A DNA stretch of 64,000 nt. Origin: Pseudomonas rhizosphaerae. Its GTDB lineage: Bacteria > Pseudomonadota > Gammaproteobacteria > Pseudomonadales > Pseudomonadaceae. A model generated the notes under the pieces. It did not search any database and was not told where the DNA came from. It worked only from the letters and a program-made list of their open reading frames with translations. The stretch is from NCBI RefSeq assembly GCF_000761155.1, contig NZ_CP009533.1:4457501-4521500 (forward strand), given 5' to 3'. The position numbers and the translations under genes are program-made. Below, piece by piece: positions 10,006 to 20,504 of this stretch. Positions within the stretch are counted from its first letter, which is position 1, and each line of letters starts with the position of its first letter.

Positions 10006-10169
10006 AGAGGGGATTTTGGCGGCTTACCTGCGGTCGGATCATCATGACACAAGCCACAGGTCAAACCCATAACTCGAGGTTGCCTATTAGGACAATAGAT
10101 AGCGGTGGTTGTTCTGGGCCGGACGAAGTAGGACAATTACCGGCTTCTCGACATCATCAGCGACCTTGA

Positions 10170-11447
10170 ATGGCCTTTCTCGCCCTCGGCATCAACCATA
10201 AGACTGCTTCGGTCGACGTGCGCGAGCGCGTGGCGTTTACCCCGGAGCAGCTGGTAGAGGCCCTGCAGCAGCTTTGCCGGCTGACCGACAGCCGCGAGGC
10301 CGCGATCCTCTCGACCTGCAATCGCAGCGAGCTGTACATCGAGCAGGACCACCTGACCGCCGATGCCGTGCTGCGCTGGCTTGCCGATTACCACCGTTTG
10401 AACGTCGAAGAGCTGCGCGCGAGCGCTTATGTGCACGAAGAAGATGCGGCTGTTCGTCACATGATGCGCGTCGCGTCGGGGCTCGATTCGCTGGTGCTGG
10501 GCGAGCCGCAGATCCTGGGGCAGATGAAATCCGCCTACGCCGTGGCGCGCGAGGCTGGCACCATCGGGCCACTGCTCGGGCGTCTGTTCCAGGCCACCTT
10601 CAGCGCCGCCAAGCAAGTACGCACCGACACCGCGATCGGCGAAAACCCGGTTTCGGTGGCCTTTGCCGCCGTCAGCCTGGCCAAGCAGATCTTCAGCGAC
10701 CTGGCTCGCAGCCAGGCATTGCTGATCGGCGCGGGCGAAACCATTACCCTGGTCGCACGCCATCTGCACGAACAGGGGGTCAAGCGCATCGTGGTGGCCA
10801 ACCGGACACTGGAACGCGCGAGCACCCTGGCCGCGCAGTTCGGCGCCCATGCAGTGCTGCTTTCCGACATTCCCCAGGAGCTGGTCAACAGCGACATCGT
10901 GATCAGTTCCACCGCCAGCCAGTTGCCGATCCTGGGCAAGGGTGCGGTCGAAAGCGCGCTCAAGCTGCGCAAGCACAAGCCCATCTTCATGGTCGATATT
11001 GCCGTGCCACGGGACATCGAACCCGAGGTTGGCGAACTGGACGACGTCTACCTCTATACCGTCGATGACCTGCACGAAGTGGTTGCCGAGAACCTGAAAA
11101 GCCGCCAGGGTGCCGCCCAGGCCGCCGAAGAACTGGTGAGCGTGGGCGCCGACGACTTCATGCTGCGCCTGCGCGAGCTGGCAGCCGTGGATGTGCTCAA
11201 GGCCTACCGCCAGCAAGGCGAGCGCCTGCGCGACGAGGAGTTGCAGAAGGCCATGCGCCTGCTGGCCAACGGCGGCAATGCCGAAGAAGTGCTCGCGCAA
11301 CTGGCCCGGGGCCTGACCAACAAGTTGCTGCACGCGCCCAGTGTGCACATGAAAAAGCTCTCTGCCGAAGGCCGCATCGATGCGCTGGCCATGGCCCAGG
11401 AACTCTTTGCCCTCAACGAGGGCTCAACGGATAAACCGCCGCAATGA
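10170..11447 (+). CDS. hemA: Glutamyl-tRNA reductase
   Basis: HemA reduces Glu-tRNA(Glu) to glutamate-1-semialdehyde, the first step of tetrapyrrole synthesis. The N-terminus [20 protein letters not shown] and the catalytic Cys in [11 protein letters not shown] are clear, followed by a Rossmann NADPH domain (LLIGAGETI) and a dimerisation tail. At 425 residues it has normal length. No good ribosome site precedes the ATG. It heads an operon with prfA (four-base overlap), prmC, a MoeB-like gene and murI, and is divergent from the TPR lipoprotein across 164 bases. Confidence 0.97.
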   Translation: MAFLALGINHKTASVDVRERVAFTPEQLVEALQQLCRLTDSREAAILSTCNRSELYIEQDHLTADAVLRWLADYHRLNVEELRASAYVHEEDAAVRHMMRVASGLDSLVLGEPQILGQMKSAYAVAREAGTIGPLLGRLFQATFSAAKQVRTDTAIGENPVSVAFAAVSLAKQIFSDLARSQALLIGAGETITLVARHLHEQGVKRIVVANRTLERASTLAAQFGAHAVLLSDIPQELVNSDIVISSTASQLPILGKGAVESALKLRKHKPIFMVDIAVPRDIEPEVGELDDVYLYTVDDLHEVVAENLKSRQGAAQAAEELVSVGADDFMLRLRELAAVDVLKAYRQQGERLRDEELQKAMRLLANGGNAEEVLAQLARGLTNKLLHAPSVHMKKLSAEGRIDALAMAQELFALNEGSTDKPPQ

Positions 11448-12526
11448 AAGCGTCCCTGCTCAATAAACTGGACACGATCCAGGACCGATTCGAGGAATTG
11501 ACCGCCTTGCTGGGCGACGCCGAAGTCATTTCCGAGCAAACCCGTTTCCGTGCCTACTCCAAGGAATACGCCGAAGTCGAACCTGTGGTGCTGGGTTACC
11601 AGCAATGGACCAAGGTGATGGCTGACCTGGAGGGCGCACAGGCGCTGCTCAAGGACAACGACCCGGACATGCGCGAGATGGCGGCCGAGGAGGTGCGTGA
11701 AGCTCGCGAACAGCTGGTGCAGTTGGAAGGCGCGCTGCAGCGCATGCTCCTGCCCAAGGACCCCAACGACGGCCGCAACGTGTTCCTCGAAATCCGCGCC
11801 GGTACCGGTGGCGATGAAGCGGCGATCTTCTCCGGCGACCTGTTTCGCATGTATTCGCGCTACGCCGAACGCCGCGGCTGGCGCCTGGAAATTCTTTCGG
11901 AAAACGAAGGCGAGCACGGCGGCTACAAGGAAGTCATTGCCCGTGTCGAGGGCGACAGCGTCTACGGCAAGCTCAAGTTCGAGTCCGGGGCGCACCGGGT
12001 CCAGCGCGTGCCGGAGACCGAGTCCCAGGGCCGTATCCATACCTCGGCCTGCACGGTCGCGGTGTTGCCCGAGCCGGACGAGCAAGTCGCCATCGAGATC
12101 AATCCGGCCGACCTGCGCGTGGACACTTACCGTTCCTCCGGCGCCGGCGGCCAGCACGTCAACAAGACCGATTCGGCGATCCGCATCACCCACTTGCCGA
12201 CCGGCATCGTGGTGGAGTGCCAGGAAGAACGTTCGCAGCACAAGAACCGCGCCCGCGCCATGAGCTGGTTGTCGGCCAAGCTCAACGACATGCAGAGCAG
12301 CGCCGCGGCTAATGCCATCGCCAGCGAGCGCAAGCTGCTGGTGGGTTCGGGCGACCGTTCCGAGCGCATCCGCACCTACAACTTTCCCCAGGGCCGGGTG
12401 ACCGACCATCGCGTCAACCTGACCCTGTACTGTCTGGATGAAGTTTTGGCCGGTGGGGTCGATGCAGTGATAGAGCCGCTTCTGGCTGAATACCAGGCCG
12501 ATCAGTTGGCCGCGTTGGGTGAATAG
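11444..12526 (+). CDS. prfA: Peptide chain release factor 1
   Basis: RF1 reads UAA and UAG and triggers peptide release. The GGQ loop is present in [15 protein letters not shown], and the stop-codon recognition segment reads [14 protein letters not shown], a PxT form of the RF1 tripeptide. The 360-residue length is standard. The start overlaps the hemA stop (ATGA), so translation is coupled. The next gene encodes the methyltransferase that modifies the GGQ glutamine. Confidence 0.97.
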   Translation: MKASLLNKLDTIQDRFEELTALLGDAEVISEQTRFRAYSKEYAEVEPVVLGYQQWTKVMADLEGAQALLKDNDPDMREMAAEEVREAREQLVQLEGALQRMLLPKDPNDGRNVFLEIRAGTGGDEAAIFSGDLFRMYSRYAERRGWRLEILSENEGEHGGYKEVIARVEGDSVYGKLKFESGAHRVQRVPETESQGRIHTSACTVAVLPEPDEQVAIEINPADLRVDTYRSSGAGGQHVNKTDSAIRITHLPTGIVVECQEERSQHKNRARAMSWLSAKLNDMQSSAAANAIASERKLLVGSGDRSERIRTYNFPQGRVTDHRVNLTLYCLDEVLAGGVDAVIEPLLAEYQADQLAALGE

Positions 12527-12529
12527 AAC

Positions 12530-13360
12530 ATGACCATCATTGCCAGTCTGCTGCGCGCCGTGGAACTGCCCGAGTCACCCACCGCACGCCTCGATATCGA
12601 GCTGTTGCTGGCCGCCGCGCTGGGCAAGTCGCGCAGCTACCTGCACACCTGGCCCGAGCGCATCGTGCCCAGCGAAGCGGCCACTGCCTTTGCCGCATTC
12701 ATCCGCCGTCGCCAGGCCGGCGAGCCGGTGGCCTATATCCTCGGCCAGCAAGGTTTCTGGAAGCTCGACCTTGAAGTGGCCGCGCACACCTTGATCCCGC
12801 GTCCCGAGACCGAGCTGCTGGTGGAGGCTGCGGTGCAGTTGCTGCCGACACACTCGGCGCGGGTACTCGACCTGGGTACGGGCAGCGGCGCGATCGCCCT
12901 GGCCCTGGCCCATGAATGCAGTGCCTGGCAAGTCACCGCGGTCGACCGCGTTGCCGAAGCCGTGGCTCTGGCCGAACGCAACCGGGTGCGCCTGAACCTG
13001 GGCAACGCCCGGGTGCTGGAGAGTCACTGGTTCAGCGCCCTGCAAGGCGAGCGCTTCGACCTGATCGTGAGCAACCCGCCGTACATCGCCAGTGCCGACC
13101 CTCACCTGAGTGCCGGTGACGTGCGTTTCGAACCGGCCAGCGCGCTGGTGGCAGGCGAGGACGGCCTCGACGACCTGCGCCTGATCATTGGTCAGGCCCC
13201 GGCGTACTTGCAGGCGGGCGGCTGGCTGTTGCTCGAGCATGGCTACGACCAGGCGCCGGCGGTCCGTGAACTGCTCGCACAACACGATTTCGAGCAGATC
13301 GAAAGCCGTATCGACCTCGGCGGTCACGAGCGCATCACGCTCGGGCGGCTGCTGTGCTGA
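12530..13360 (+). CDS. prmC: Release factor glutamine methyltransferase
   Basis: PrmC transfers a methyl group from SAM to the Gln of the GGQ motif in RF1 and RF2. The SAM-binding motif VLDLGTGSGAIALALA and the substrate-binding NPPY (VSNPPYIAS) are present, with a helical N-terminal domain ahead of them. Length 276 is normal. It starts three bases after prfA, next to its substrate gene, and overlaps the following gene by seven bases. Confidence 0.96.
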   Translation: MTIIASLLRAVELPESPTARLDIELLLAAALGKSRSYLHTWPERIVPSEAATAFAAFIRRRQAGEPVAYILGQQGFWKLDLEVAAHTLIPRPETELLVEAAVQLLPTHSARVLDLGTGSGAIALALAHECSAWQVTAVDRVAEAVALAERNRVRLNLGNARVLESHWFSALQGERFDLIVSNPPYIASADPHLSAGDVRFEPASALVAGEDGLDDLRLIIGQAPAYLQAGGWLLLEHGYDQAPAVRELLAQHDFEQIESRIDLGGHERITLGRLLC

Positions 13361-14109
13361 CCGACCAGGAGCTTCTGCGCTACAGCCGCCAGGTGCTGCT
13401 GTCGCAGGTCGACATCGAAGGCCAGCTACGGCTCAAGAACAGTCGGGCACTGATCGTCGGCCTGGGTGGGTTGGGTTCGCCAGTGGCGATGTACCTGGCC
13501 GCTGCGGGTGTCGGCGAGCTGCACCTGGCGGACTTCGATACGGTCGATGTGACCAACCTGCAACGCCAGGTCCTGCACGACAGCGCCTCGATCGGGGAGA
13601 CCAAAGTCGACTCGGCCATTGCCCGCTTGAGTGCGATCAATCCCGAGATCGATCTGGTCGCCCATCGCAGTGCGCTGGATGAGGACTCGTTGAGTGCGGC
13701 AGTTGCCGCCGTCGACCTGGTGCTCGACTGCTCCGACAACTTCGCTACGCGCCAGGCGGTGAATGCCGCCTGCTTTGCCGCTGGAAAGCCGCTGGTCAGT
13801 GGCGCTGCGATTCGTCTGGAAGGGCAGCTCTCGGTGTTCGACCCGCGGCGTCCGGAAAGCCCCTGCTACCACTGTCTGTACGGAGAGGGCAGCGATGCCG
13901 AGTTGACCTGCAGCGAGGCCGGTGTGGTCGGCCCGTTGGTGGGGTTGGTCGGCAGCCTGCAGGCACTCGAAGCATTGAAACTGCTGGCGCAGTTTGGCGA
14001 CGCGCTGGTGGGGCGACTGTTGTTGATCGATGCATTGGGCACGCATTTCCGTGAAATGCGGGTCAAGCGCGATCCCAAGTGTCCGGTCTGCAGCGCGCGA
14101 CATGTCTGA
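13354..14109 (+). CDS. moeB: MoeB/ThiF-family adenylyltransferase
   Basis: This E1-like enzyme adenylates the C-terminal Gly-Gly of a sulfur carrier (MoaD for molybdopterin, or ThiS for thiamine). The 251-residue protein has the ATP-binding GLGGLGSP, the region [11 protein letters not shown], the [10 protein letters not shown] segment and two zinc CxxC pairs (PCYHC and CPVC). The start is GTG and overlaps the prmC stop. Assignment to MoeB rather than ThiF rests on context and overall resemblance; no rhodanese domain is fused. Confidence 0.88.
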   Translation: MLTDQELLRYSRQVLLSQVDIEGQLRLKNSRALIVGLGGLGSPVAMYLAAAGVGELHLADFDTVDVTNLQRQVLHDSASIGETKVDSAIARLSAINPEIDLVAHRSALDEDSLSAAVAAVDLVLDCSDNFATRQAVNAACFAAGKPLVSGAAIRLEGQLSVFDPRRPESPCYHCLYGEGSDAELTCSEAGVVGPLVGLVGSLQALEALKLLAQFGDALVGRLLLIDALGTHFREMRVKRDPKCPVCSARHV

Positions 14110-14893
14110 AGCGCCGGTAGGCGTGTTCGATTCCGGCGTCGGCGGCTTGTCGGTACTGGGTGAGATCGAACGCCTGCTGCCCCGCGAATCCCTGCTGTAC
14201 GTGGCCGACACCGGCCACATGCCCTATGGTGAAAAGTCTCCGGAATTCATTCGCGAGCGTTGCGCCAAGGTGGCGCAGTTCTTCCGTGGGCAGGGCGCCA
14301 AGACCTTGGTACTGGCCTGTAACACGGCCACGGTCGCGGCCGTCGCGGATCTGCGCGAACGGTACCCTGACTGGCCGATCGTCGGCATGGAGCCTGCGGT
14401 GAAGCCCGCTGCGGCGGCCACACGCAGCGGCATCGTCGGTGTGCTGGCAACCACTGGCACCTTGCGCAGCGCCAAATTCGTGGCATTGCTCGATCGCTTC
14501 GCCAACGAGGTGCAGGTCATCACGCAGCCTTGCCCCGGCCTGGTCGAGCTGATCGAAACCGGCGACCTGCGCAGTCCGGCGCTGCGTCTGCTGCTGCAAG
14601 GCTATGTGCAGCCGTTGCTCGACGCTGGCTGCGATACCTTGATTCTAGGCTGCACGCATTACCCTTTCTTGAAGCCGCTGCTGACCGAAATGGTCCCGGC
14701 CGACGTGGTGCTGGTGGATACCGGCGCCGCCGTGGCGCGTCAGCTGCAGCGATTGTTGAGCGCCGGTAATCTGCTGAACGAGGGCGCTGCGAAACCTGCA
14801 CGGTTCTGGACCAGCGGATCCGTAGATACTTTCCGAAATGTCCTACCGAAGCTGAGGAATTTCTCAGACAACGTGCACCTATTCACGTTGTAA
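14102..14893 (+). CDS. murI: Glutamate racemase
   Basis: MurI interconverts L- and D-glutamate, supplying D-Glu for peptidoglycan. The 263-residue product shows [11 protein letters not shown] at the N-terminus, the first catalytic Cys in [11 protein letters not shown] and the second in [10 protein letters not shown]. The ATG at 14102 ([12 protein letters not shown]) lies inside the end of the moeB-like gene, an eight-base overlap, and closes the hemA operon. The longer upstream frame is moeB read in another phase. Confidence 0.96.
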   Translation: MSEAPVGVFDSGVGGLSVLGEIERLLPRESLLYVADTGHMPYGEKSPEFIRERCAKVAQFFRGQGAKTLVLACNTATVAAVADLRERYPDWPIVGMEPAVKPAAAATRSGIVGVLATTGTLRSAKFVALLDRFANEVQVITQPCPGLVELIETGDLRSPALRLLLQGYVQPLLDAGCDTLILGCTHYPFLKPLLTEMVPADVVLVDTGAAVARQLQRLLSAGNLLNEGAAKPARFWTSGSVDTFRNVLPKLRNFSDNVHLFTL

Positions 14894-15008
14894 AAAAAAT
14901 GTGAAAGAATCGATGTGTAACGCTGAACTTACGTGCCAACTTCGATTCCATAGCTTGTTCATTTTTTTGACAAAAATTCTTACAACCGCATTTGGTGGGA
15001 TGTTTCTC

Positions 15009-15527
15009 ATGATGAGACTGTTCAGTTTGGCTGCGATTGCAGCCTTGATGTTGGGGCAATCGGTGACCGCGAACGCGGCTGACCTGTCGTTTTCCGCGGG
15101 TGAAACGGGCGAGTCGTCCCAGGTCTATCGCATCGGCCTGCAATCCAATTGGGACAAGAGCTGGTTCCAGACCGACGTCGGTCGCCTGACCGGTTACTGG
15201 GACGCCGGCTATACCTACTGGGATGGCAAGGACTTCAAGGACAACCACAGCCTGTCGTTCGCTCCGGTATTTGTCTACGAATTCGGCGGCGGCTCGATCA
15301 AGCCCTACATCGAGGCCGGCATCGGCGTTGCGGCTTTCGCTCACACCCAGATCGAAGGCAACAAGCTGGGCTCCTCGTTCAACTTCGAAGACCGCATCGG
15401 CGCAGGCGTGCGCTTCGGTGGCGGCCATGAGCTGGGCGTGAGAGCGATTCACTACTCCAACGCCGGCATCAAAGAGCCGAACGATGGTATCGAAGCCTAC
15501 ACCCTGAACTACCGCATGCCGTTGTAA
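15009..15527 (+). CDS. pagL: Lipid A 3-O-deacylase, PagL family
   Basis: PagL is an outer-membrane beta-barrel that removes the 3-O acyl chain of lipid A and so remodels LPS. A signal peptide (MMRLFSLAAIAALML, cut after TANA) precedes a mature barrel of about 148 residues. The C-terminal block AIHYSNAGIKEPNDGIE holds the His and Ser of the known catalytic site. The start is either 15009 or 15000 (MFLMMRL), and GGTGGG lies just upstream. A TTGACA-like -35 lies at 14967 in the AT-rich gap after murI, suggesting a separate promoter. Confidence 0.9.
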   Translation: MMRLFSLAAIAALMLGQSVTANAADLSFSAGETGESSQVYRIGLQSNWDKSWFQTDVGRLTGYWDAGYTYWDGKDFKDNHSLSFAPVFVYEFGGGSIKPYIEAGIGVAAFAHTQIEGNKLGSSFNFEDRIGAGVRFGGGHELGVRAIHYSNAGIKEPNDGIEAYTLNYRMPL

Positions 15528-15555
15528 CCGTTCCCCCGGCCGTCATCGGCCGTCG

Positions 15556-15579
15556 CGCGGGCAGAGCCTTCTGCCCGCG
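15556..15579. terminator. Hairpin between pagL and phr
   Basis: A nine-base perfect stem (CGCGGGCAG with CTGCCCGCG) and six-base loop lie between the converging ends of pagL and phr. There is no strong T tract, so it is a possible terminator or transcript-end stabiliser. Confidence 0.45.
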
Positions 15580-15600
15580 ATCGTATTCTCGACACCCTTC

Positions 15601-17022
15601 CTATTTGGCTTTGCGTGGCAGATTCTTGAATGCTGCCAAGGCGCGCGCGCGTCCCTCTTTCAGGTCCACGATGGGGCGGGGATAGCCGCTTTGCTTGAGT
15701 GCGTCGGCGGTCGGTGCATGGACCTGCTTGCGATCCAATCCTTCCAGCTCGGGCAGCCACTGCTTGAGAAACACGCCTTGCTCGTCGAACCGCTGCGACT
15801 GGCTGACTGGATTGAAGATACGGAAGTACGGCACTGAGTCGGTGCCCGTGGATGCGCTCCATTGCCAACCGCCATTGTTGGAGCACAGGTCGCCGTCGAT
15901 CAGGTGCTGCATGAAGAACCGCTCGCCTTCGCGCCAGTCGATCAGCAGGTTTTTGCTCAGGAACATCGCGGTGATCATGCGCAGACGGTTGTGCATCCAG
16001 CCGGTGGACACCAGTTGGCGCATCGCCGCATCGACGATGGGAATGCCGGTACGGCCTTCCTTCCATGCTTGCAGCTCGCTGGGCGCATTGCGCCAGGGCA
16101 GGGCTTCGTATTCCTCGCGAAACGGCCGGTGCATCGACACGCGCGGGTAGCCGACCATGATGTGCCGGTAGAACTCGCGCCAGATGATCTCGCCGATCCA
16201 CGTCACGGCGCCAACGTTGCCGCTCTCGAATTCTCCACGGTTGGCATTGAGCGCGGCATGCAGGCACTGGCGCGGCGAAACCACGCCCGACGTCAGGTAG
16301 GCCGAAATCTGGCTGGTCCCCGGGTGCGCCGGTAGGTCACGCTCGACCTTGTAGTCTTCGATCGGCTGGTCGGTGAAGGTGTCCAGGCGCTTGTGTGCTT
16401 CCTTCTCGCCAGCCGGCCACAACTTGCGCAGCGCCTCGTCGGGTGTGGTGAAACCCTTGACCTGATCGGGTACCTTGTCGGCGGCGACGTGCACCGGCTT
16501 TTGCGCACGGGGTTTTTTCGCCAGGGCCGGAACGGACTGATGCAGGCGCTCGTAGCAGACCTTGCGGAACTGGCTGAACACCTGAAAGTAGGTGCCGCCC
16601 TTGGTCAGTACGCTGCCGGGCGTGAACAGCGCTTGGTCCAGATAGCGATGCAGAGGGATATCCGCCTTTTTTAGCGCTGCCTCCACTGCTTCGTCGCGGC
16701 GGTTTTCATTGACGCCGAACTCGTCGTTGCAATGCACGGCCTCGATCTTGTGTTCGGCGCACAGCGCGGCGATCACCTTGGGTGCCTTGTCCCAGGTGTC
16801 CGCTTCACGCAGCAGCAGTGGGATGTGCAAGGCCTTGAGGCTGGCACTGAGTTCCTTGAGATTGCGCAGCCAGAAATCGACCTTGTTCGGCGAGTCGTCG
16901 TGCGCAAGCCATTGCTTGGGGCTCAGCAAGAACACGGCCAGGGTCGGGCCCTGCTCGCAGGCAGCTGCCAGGGCGGGGTTGTCGTGCACTCGCAGGTCGC
17001 TGCGCAGCCAGATCAATTGCAT
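15601..17022 (-). CDS. phrB: Class I CPD deoxyribodipyrimidine photolyase
   Basis: PhrB uses light and reduced FAD to split cyclobutane pyrimidine dimers. The 473-residue protein starts MQLIWLRSDLRVHDN (antenna-binding Rossmann domain). Its FAD domain carries EIIWREFYRHIM, STGWMHNRLRM and NNGGWQWSASTGTD, the pattern of class I CPD photolyases. The ATG at 17022 has GAGG five bases upstream; the open frame beyond it is the shadow of the regulator gene. It is the last gene of a three-gene operon with a PplR-type regulator and a DUF523/DUF1722 gene. PplR-type boxes upstream of the operon suggest light induction. Confidence 0.95.
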   Translation of the reverse strand: MQLIWLRSDLRVHDNPALAAACEQGPTLAVFLLSPKQWLAHDDSPNKVDFWLRNLKELSASLKALHIPLLLREADTWDKAPKVIAALCAEHKIEAVHCNDEFGVNENRRDEAVEAALKKADIPLHRYLDQALFTPGSVLTKGGTYFQVFSQFRKVCYERLHQSVPALAKKPRAQKPVHVAADKVPDQVKGFTTPDEALRKLWPAGEKEAHKRLDTFTDQPIEDYKVERDLPAHPGTSQISAYLTSGVVSPRQCLHAALNANRGEFESGNVGAVTWIGEIIWREFYRHIMVGYPRVSMHRPFREEYEALPWRNAPSELQAWKEGRTGIPIVDAAMRQLVSTGWMHNRLRMITAMFLSKNLLIDWREGERFFMQHLIDGDLCSNNGGWQWSASTGTDSVPYFRIFNPVSQSQRFDEQGVFLKQWLPELEGLDRKQVHAPTADALKQSGYPRPIVDLKEGRARALAAFKNLPRKAK

Positions 17023-17042
17023 GGGGGCCTCATCGTTCGGAT

Positions 17043-17954
17043 TCAGGGTTGCCGGTCGGCCAATACGCCGGACGCCTGCAGCAATTGCTGGGCGTGCAAC
17101 GGATCGGTCGCCAGGTGCAGGTCGGCAATGGGAGAGGAGGCGTCGCCTGCGGCGGCGCGGTGGATGAGCACAGCCGAGCCCACCAGCCACTTGGGGCAGG
17201 CGCAGCCCACCAGCAGCCGGCCCAGGGTTGCCAGGTTGAGCGCCTTGTCGGCGTAGACCAGCAGGGCACGCGCTTGCAGCTTGTCGCACGCCAGGGCCAA
17301 TTCGCCGGCTGGGAGTGGCGCGTCGAACACCTGGACCGGGCAATCGCTACTGCTGATCAGCCATGCGCCCAGCCACAGGTAAGGATCCGGGGTAACATCG
17401 GCCTGATTGACCAGCACCACGGGCGCGCCGCTCAGCTGGCGGTTGTTGTGATAGATCCGCGCACCCAGCTTGCTGCGCAGCCAGCCATGGAAAAACACCC
17501 GTTGCATCTGCGCGCCGAATTGGCCTGCCCAACGCTGCTCGAGGTCGTTCAGCAGCGGCAGCAGCAACTGCTCGCACAGGGTCGCTGGGGGATACAGGGC
17601 CATTGCCTGGTTGAACAGATCATCCAGCGGGCGTTCGGCCATGTCTGCAATGGCCTGGGCCAGCGTCTGACGCAGTTGCTGCCAGTCGTTCTGGACCTCG
17701 GGCTGCGCATCGCGGGGAGCATCGAGCAACTGTTTGACCTGGCTGACGGCCACGCCGCGGTTGAGCCAGGTCAATACATGATGGATGCGTGCAATCTGCG
17801 CGGCGTCGTACAGGCGATGACCCTTGGCCGTGCGGTGCGGCACGATCAGGCCATAACGCCGCTCCCAGGCGCGCAGGGTGACGGGGTGCACACCGGTTTG
17901 CCGGGTGACTTCGCGGATCGGCAGCCAGTCGGTGCCGTTGGTCTCAGATGGCAT
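17043..17954 (-). CDS. MerR-family light-response regulator (PplR1/LitR-like)
   Basis: A MerR winged-helix domain at about residues 10-80 (LPIREVTRQTGVHPVTLRAW, then YGLIVPHRTAKGHRLYD) is followed by a roughly 220-residue effector-like domain. No E/DxHxxG cobalamin signature is visible in that domain, which fits the class II LitR proteins of P. putida rather than B12-dependent CarH. It starts inside the end of the DUF1722 gene (11-base overlap) and lies 20 bases before phr, matching the KT2440 order I recall for pplR1-phrB. It is predicted to bind TGTACA-type sites upstream of its own operon. A paralogue lies at 55631-56578. Confidence 0.85.
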   Translation of the reverse strand: MPSETNGTDWLPIREVTRQTGVHPVTLRAWERRYGLIVPHRTAKGHRLYDAAQIARIHHVLTWLNRGVAVSQVKQLLDAPRDAQPEVQNDWQQLRQTLAQAIADMAERPLDDLFNQAMALYPPATLCEQLLLPLLNDLEQRWAGQFGAQMQRVFFHGWLRSKLGARIYHNNRQLSGAPVVLVNQADVTPDPYLWLGAWLISSSDCPVQVFDAPLPAGELALACDKLQARALLVYADKALNLATLGRLLVGCACPKWLVGSAVLIHRAAAGDASSPIADLHLATDPLHAQQLLQASGVLADRQP

Positions 17955-18906
17955 TGCGCAGGCTCAGGTTTTCAGGATGAGGCTGCAAGTAGGTCTGCTG
18001 AGCGATGTAAGGGTCCGGATGAATGCGGAACAGGTGCTTGAGCAGCGTCATCGGCACTACCAGTGGAACGATGCCTTCGCGGTATTGATTGATCAGCTGT
18101 TGCAGTTCCTGCTTGTCCTGCGCATCGATGTCACGCTTGAGGTAGCCGCTGATGTGCTGCAGCACATTGCTGTGGGTGCCGCGTGTGGCGCAGCGTTTGA
18201 GTGCCTGCATCAGTTCGCTGAAATAACGCGGACCGACCTGCTCGGCATCGCCACGGCCCATGCTACCCAGCAATTTGCCCAGCACCTTGTACTGCAGCGG
18301 GTGGTTGGCCATTAGCTGGTATTTGAAGCGCGAATGAAATTCCATCAAGGCGCGCGGCGTCAGGCCGCCGGCCAGCAGCGCCTGCCACTGGGCATAGGCG
18401 CCCACGCGCACCAGGAAATTTTCCCGCAGTACCGGGTCGCACAGGCGACCTTCTTCTTCCACCGGCAGGTCCGGATGGCGTGCGCAGAATGCCTGTGCAT
18501 AAATGCCTCGGCCGCCTTCGCGCTGGGGAGCACCGTTGTCGCGGTAGATCTTCACGCGCTCCAGGCCGCAGGAGGGCGACTTCTGCATGAAGATGTAGCC
18601 ACAGAGGTCGGTCAGCTCACCCGCCATCTGTTCGCCGTAAGCGGCCAGCGGTGCGGTGACGTTGATGTCGGGATGCACAGTGCCCACTGCCTGGGTGTGA
18701 TCCTTGTCGCCAACCAGGCGAATCGGTTCGCGCGGCGTACCCAGGCCAATGGCGACTTCGGGGCAGACCGGGACGAACTCGAAATGCTCGACCAGAATCC
18801 GGCTGCACCAGCGCGACTCCTTGTGCCCGGCGTTGTAGCGCACCGGCGCACCGAGCAGGCAGGCGCTGATGCCGATCTTGGGTTTGCTGACACTGGGCTC
18901 TTGCAT
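17944..18906 (-). CDS. DUF523/DUF1722 (YbgA-like) protein of the photolyase operon
   Basis: The 320-residue product has an N-terminal DUF523 domain (IGISACLLGAPVRYNAGHKES, with QKSPSCGLERVKIY) and a C-terminal DUF1722/YbgA domain from about residue 190 (FHSRFKYQLMANHPLQYKVLGKLL). The function of these domains is not established; Cys residues in SACLLG and SPSCGLE could bind metal. The ATG at 18906 has AGAGG seven bases upstream. It is the first gene of the operon with the PplR-type regulator and phr, directly downstream of two predicted light-regulatory boxes, so a role in the light or UV response is inferred. Confidence 0.85.
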   Translation of the reverse strand: MQEPSVSKPKIGISACLLGAPVRYNAGHKESRWCSRILVEHFEFVPVCPEVAIGLGTPREPIRLVGDKDHTQAVGTVHPDINVTAPLAAYGEQMAGELTDLCGYIFMQKSPSCGLERVKIYRDNGAPQREGGRGIYAQAFCARHPDLPVEEEGRLCDPVLRENFLVRVGAYAQWQALLAGGLTPRALMEFHSRFKYQLMANHPLQYKVLGKLLGSMGRGDAEQVGPRYFSELMQALKRCATRGTHSNVLQHISGYLKRDIDAQDKQELQQLINQYREGIVPLVVPMTLLKHLFRIHPDPYIAQQTYLQPHPENLSLRNAI

Positions 18907-18926
18907 GACGGACCTCTTCTGAAACC

Positions 18927-18950
18927 TGTACATACTGACAACGCTGTACA
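18927..18950. promoter_or_regulatory. PplR-type box A (exact match)
   Basis: TGTACA, 12 bases, TGTACA: an exact match to the site reported for PplR1 of P. putida, T(G/A)TACA-N12-TGTA(C/T)A. It lies 21-44 bases upstream of the DUF1722 start codon, just downstream of a possible promoter (TTGCAT, 16 bases, TATGAT on the minus strand), where binding would block transcription. Confidence 0.75.
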
Positions 18951-18976
18951 GCATAGTTTCATCATAAGTCTGGATT

Positions 18977-19000
18977 TGTACAATGCAAATTCTTTGCACA
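18977..19000. promoter_or_regulatory. PplR-type box B (one mismatch)
   Basis: TGTACA, 12 bases, TGCACA: one mismatch to the PplR1 consensus. It overlaps the -35 region of the putative promoter of the DUF1722-merR-phr operon. With box A it brackets the promoter. Confidence 0.55.
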
Positions 19001-19032
19001 GCTATTTGGCAAACCCCAGGTCGTGCGGTTGA

Positions 19033-20327
<1,295 letters not shown>

Positions 20328-20357
20328 CTATGCACACGTGTGTTCTGAAAACAAACC

Positions 20358-20381
20358 TGTACAAAAGTCTTAATAAGTATA
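20358..20381. promoter_or_regulatory. PplR-like box (one mismatch) in a divergent promoter region
   Basis: TGTACA, 12 bases, AGTATA: one mismatch to the PplR1 consensus. It lies 58-81 bases upstream of the FAD oxidoreductase start and about 120 bases upstream of the divergent epimerase gene, so it could serve either or both. On the minus strand the second half reads TATACT, a possible -10 element. Confidence 0.5.
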
Positions 20382-20504
20382 AGTTAACGGGATCCTTTTC
20401 GCTCAGGTGTCCTATGGTTCATGAGAGAGCCATGACAGTGGAAAGTGCCTCTCTCCTGTAAATAGACTAGCGCTGCAGACGCAACGCCACATTGGAGAAA
20501 CCTT

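Noticed and set aside
8338..10047. 569-codon plus-strand frame opposite the TPR lipoprotein
   Set aside because: Shadow of the TPR gene; composition and lack of motifs argue against coding.
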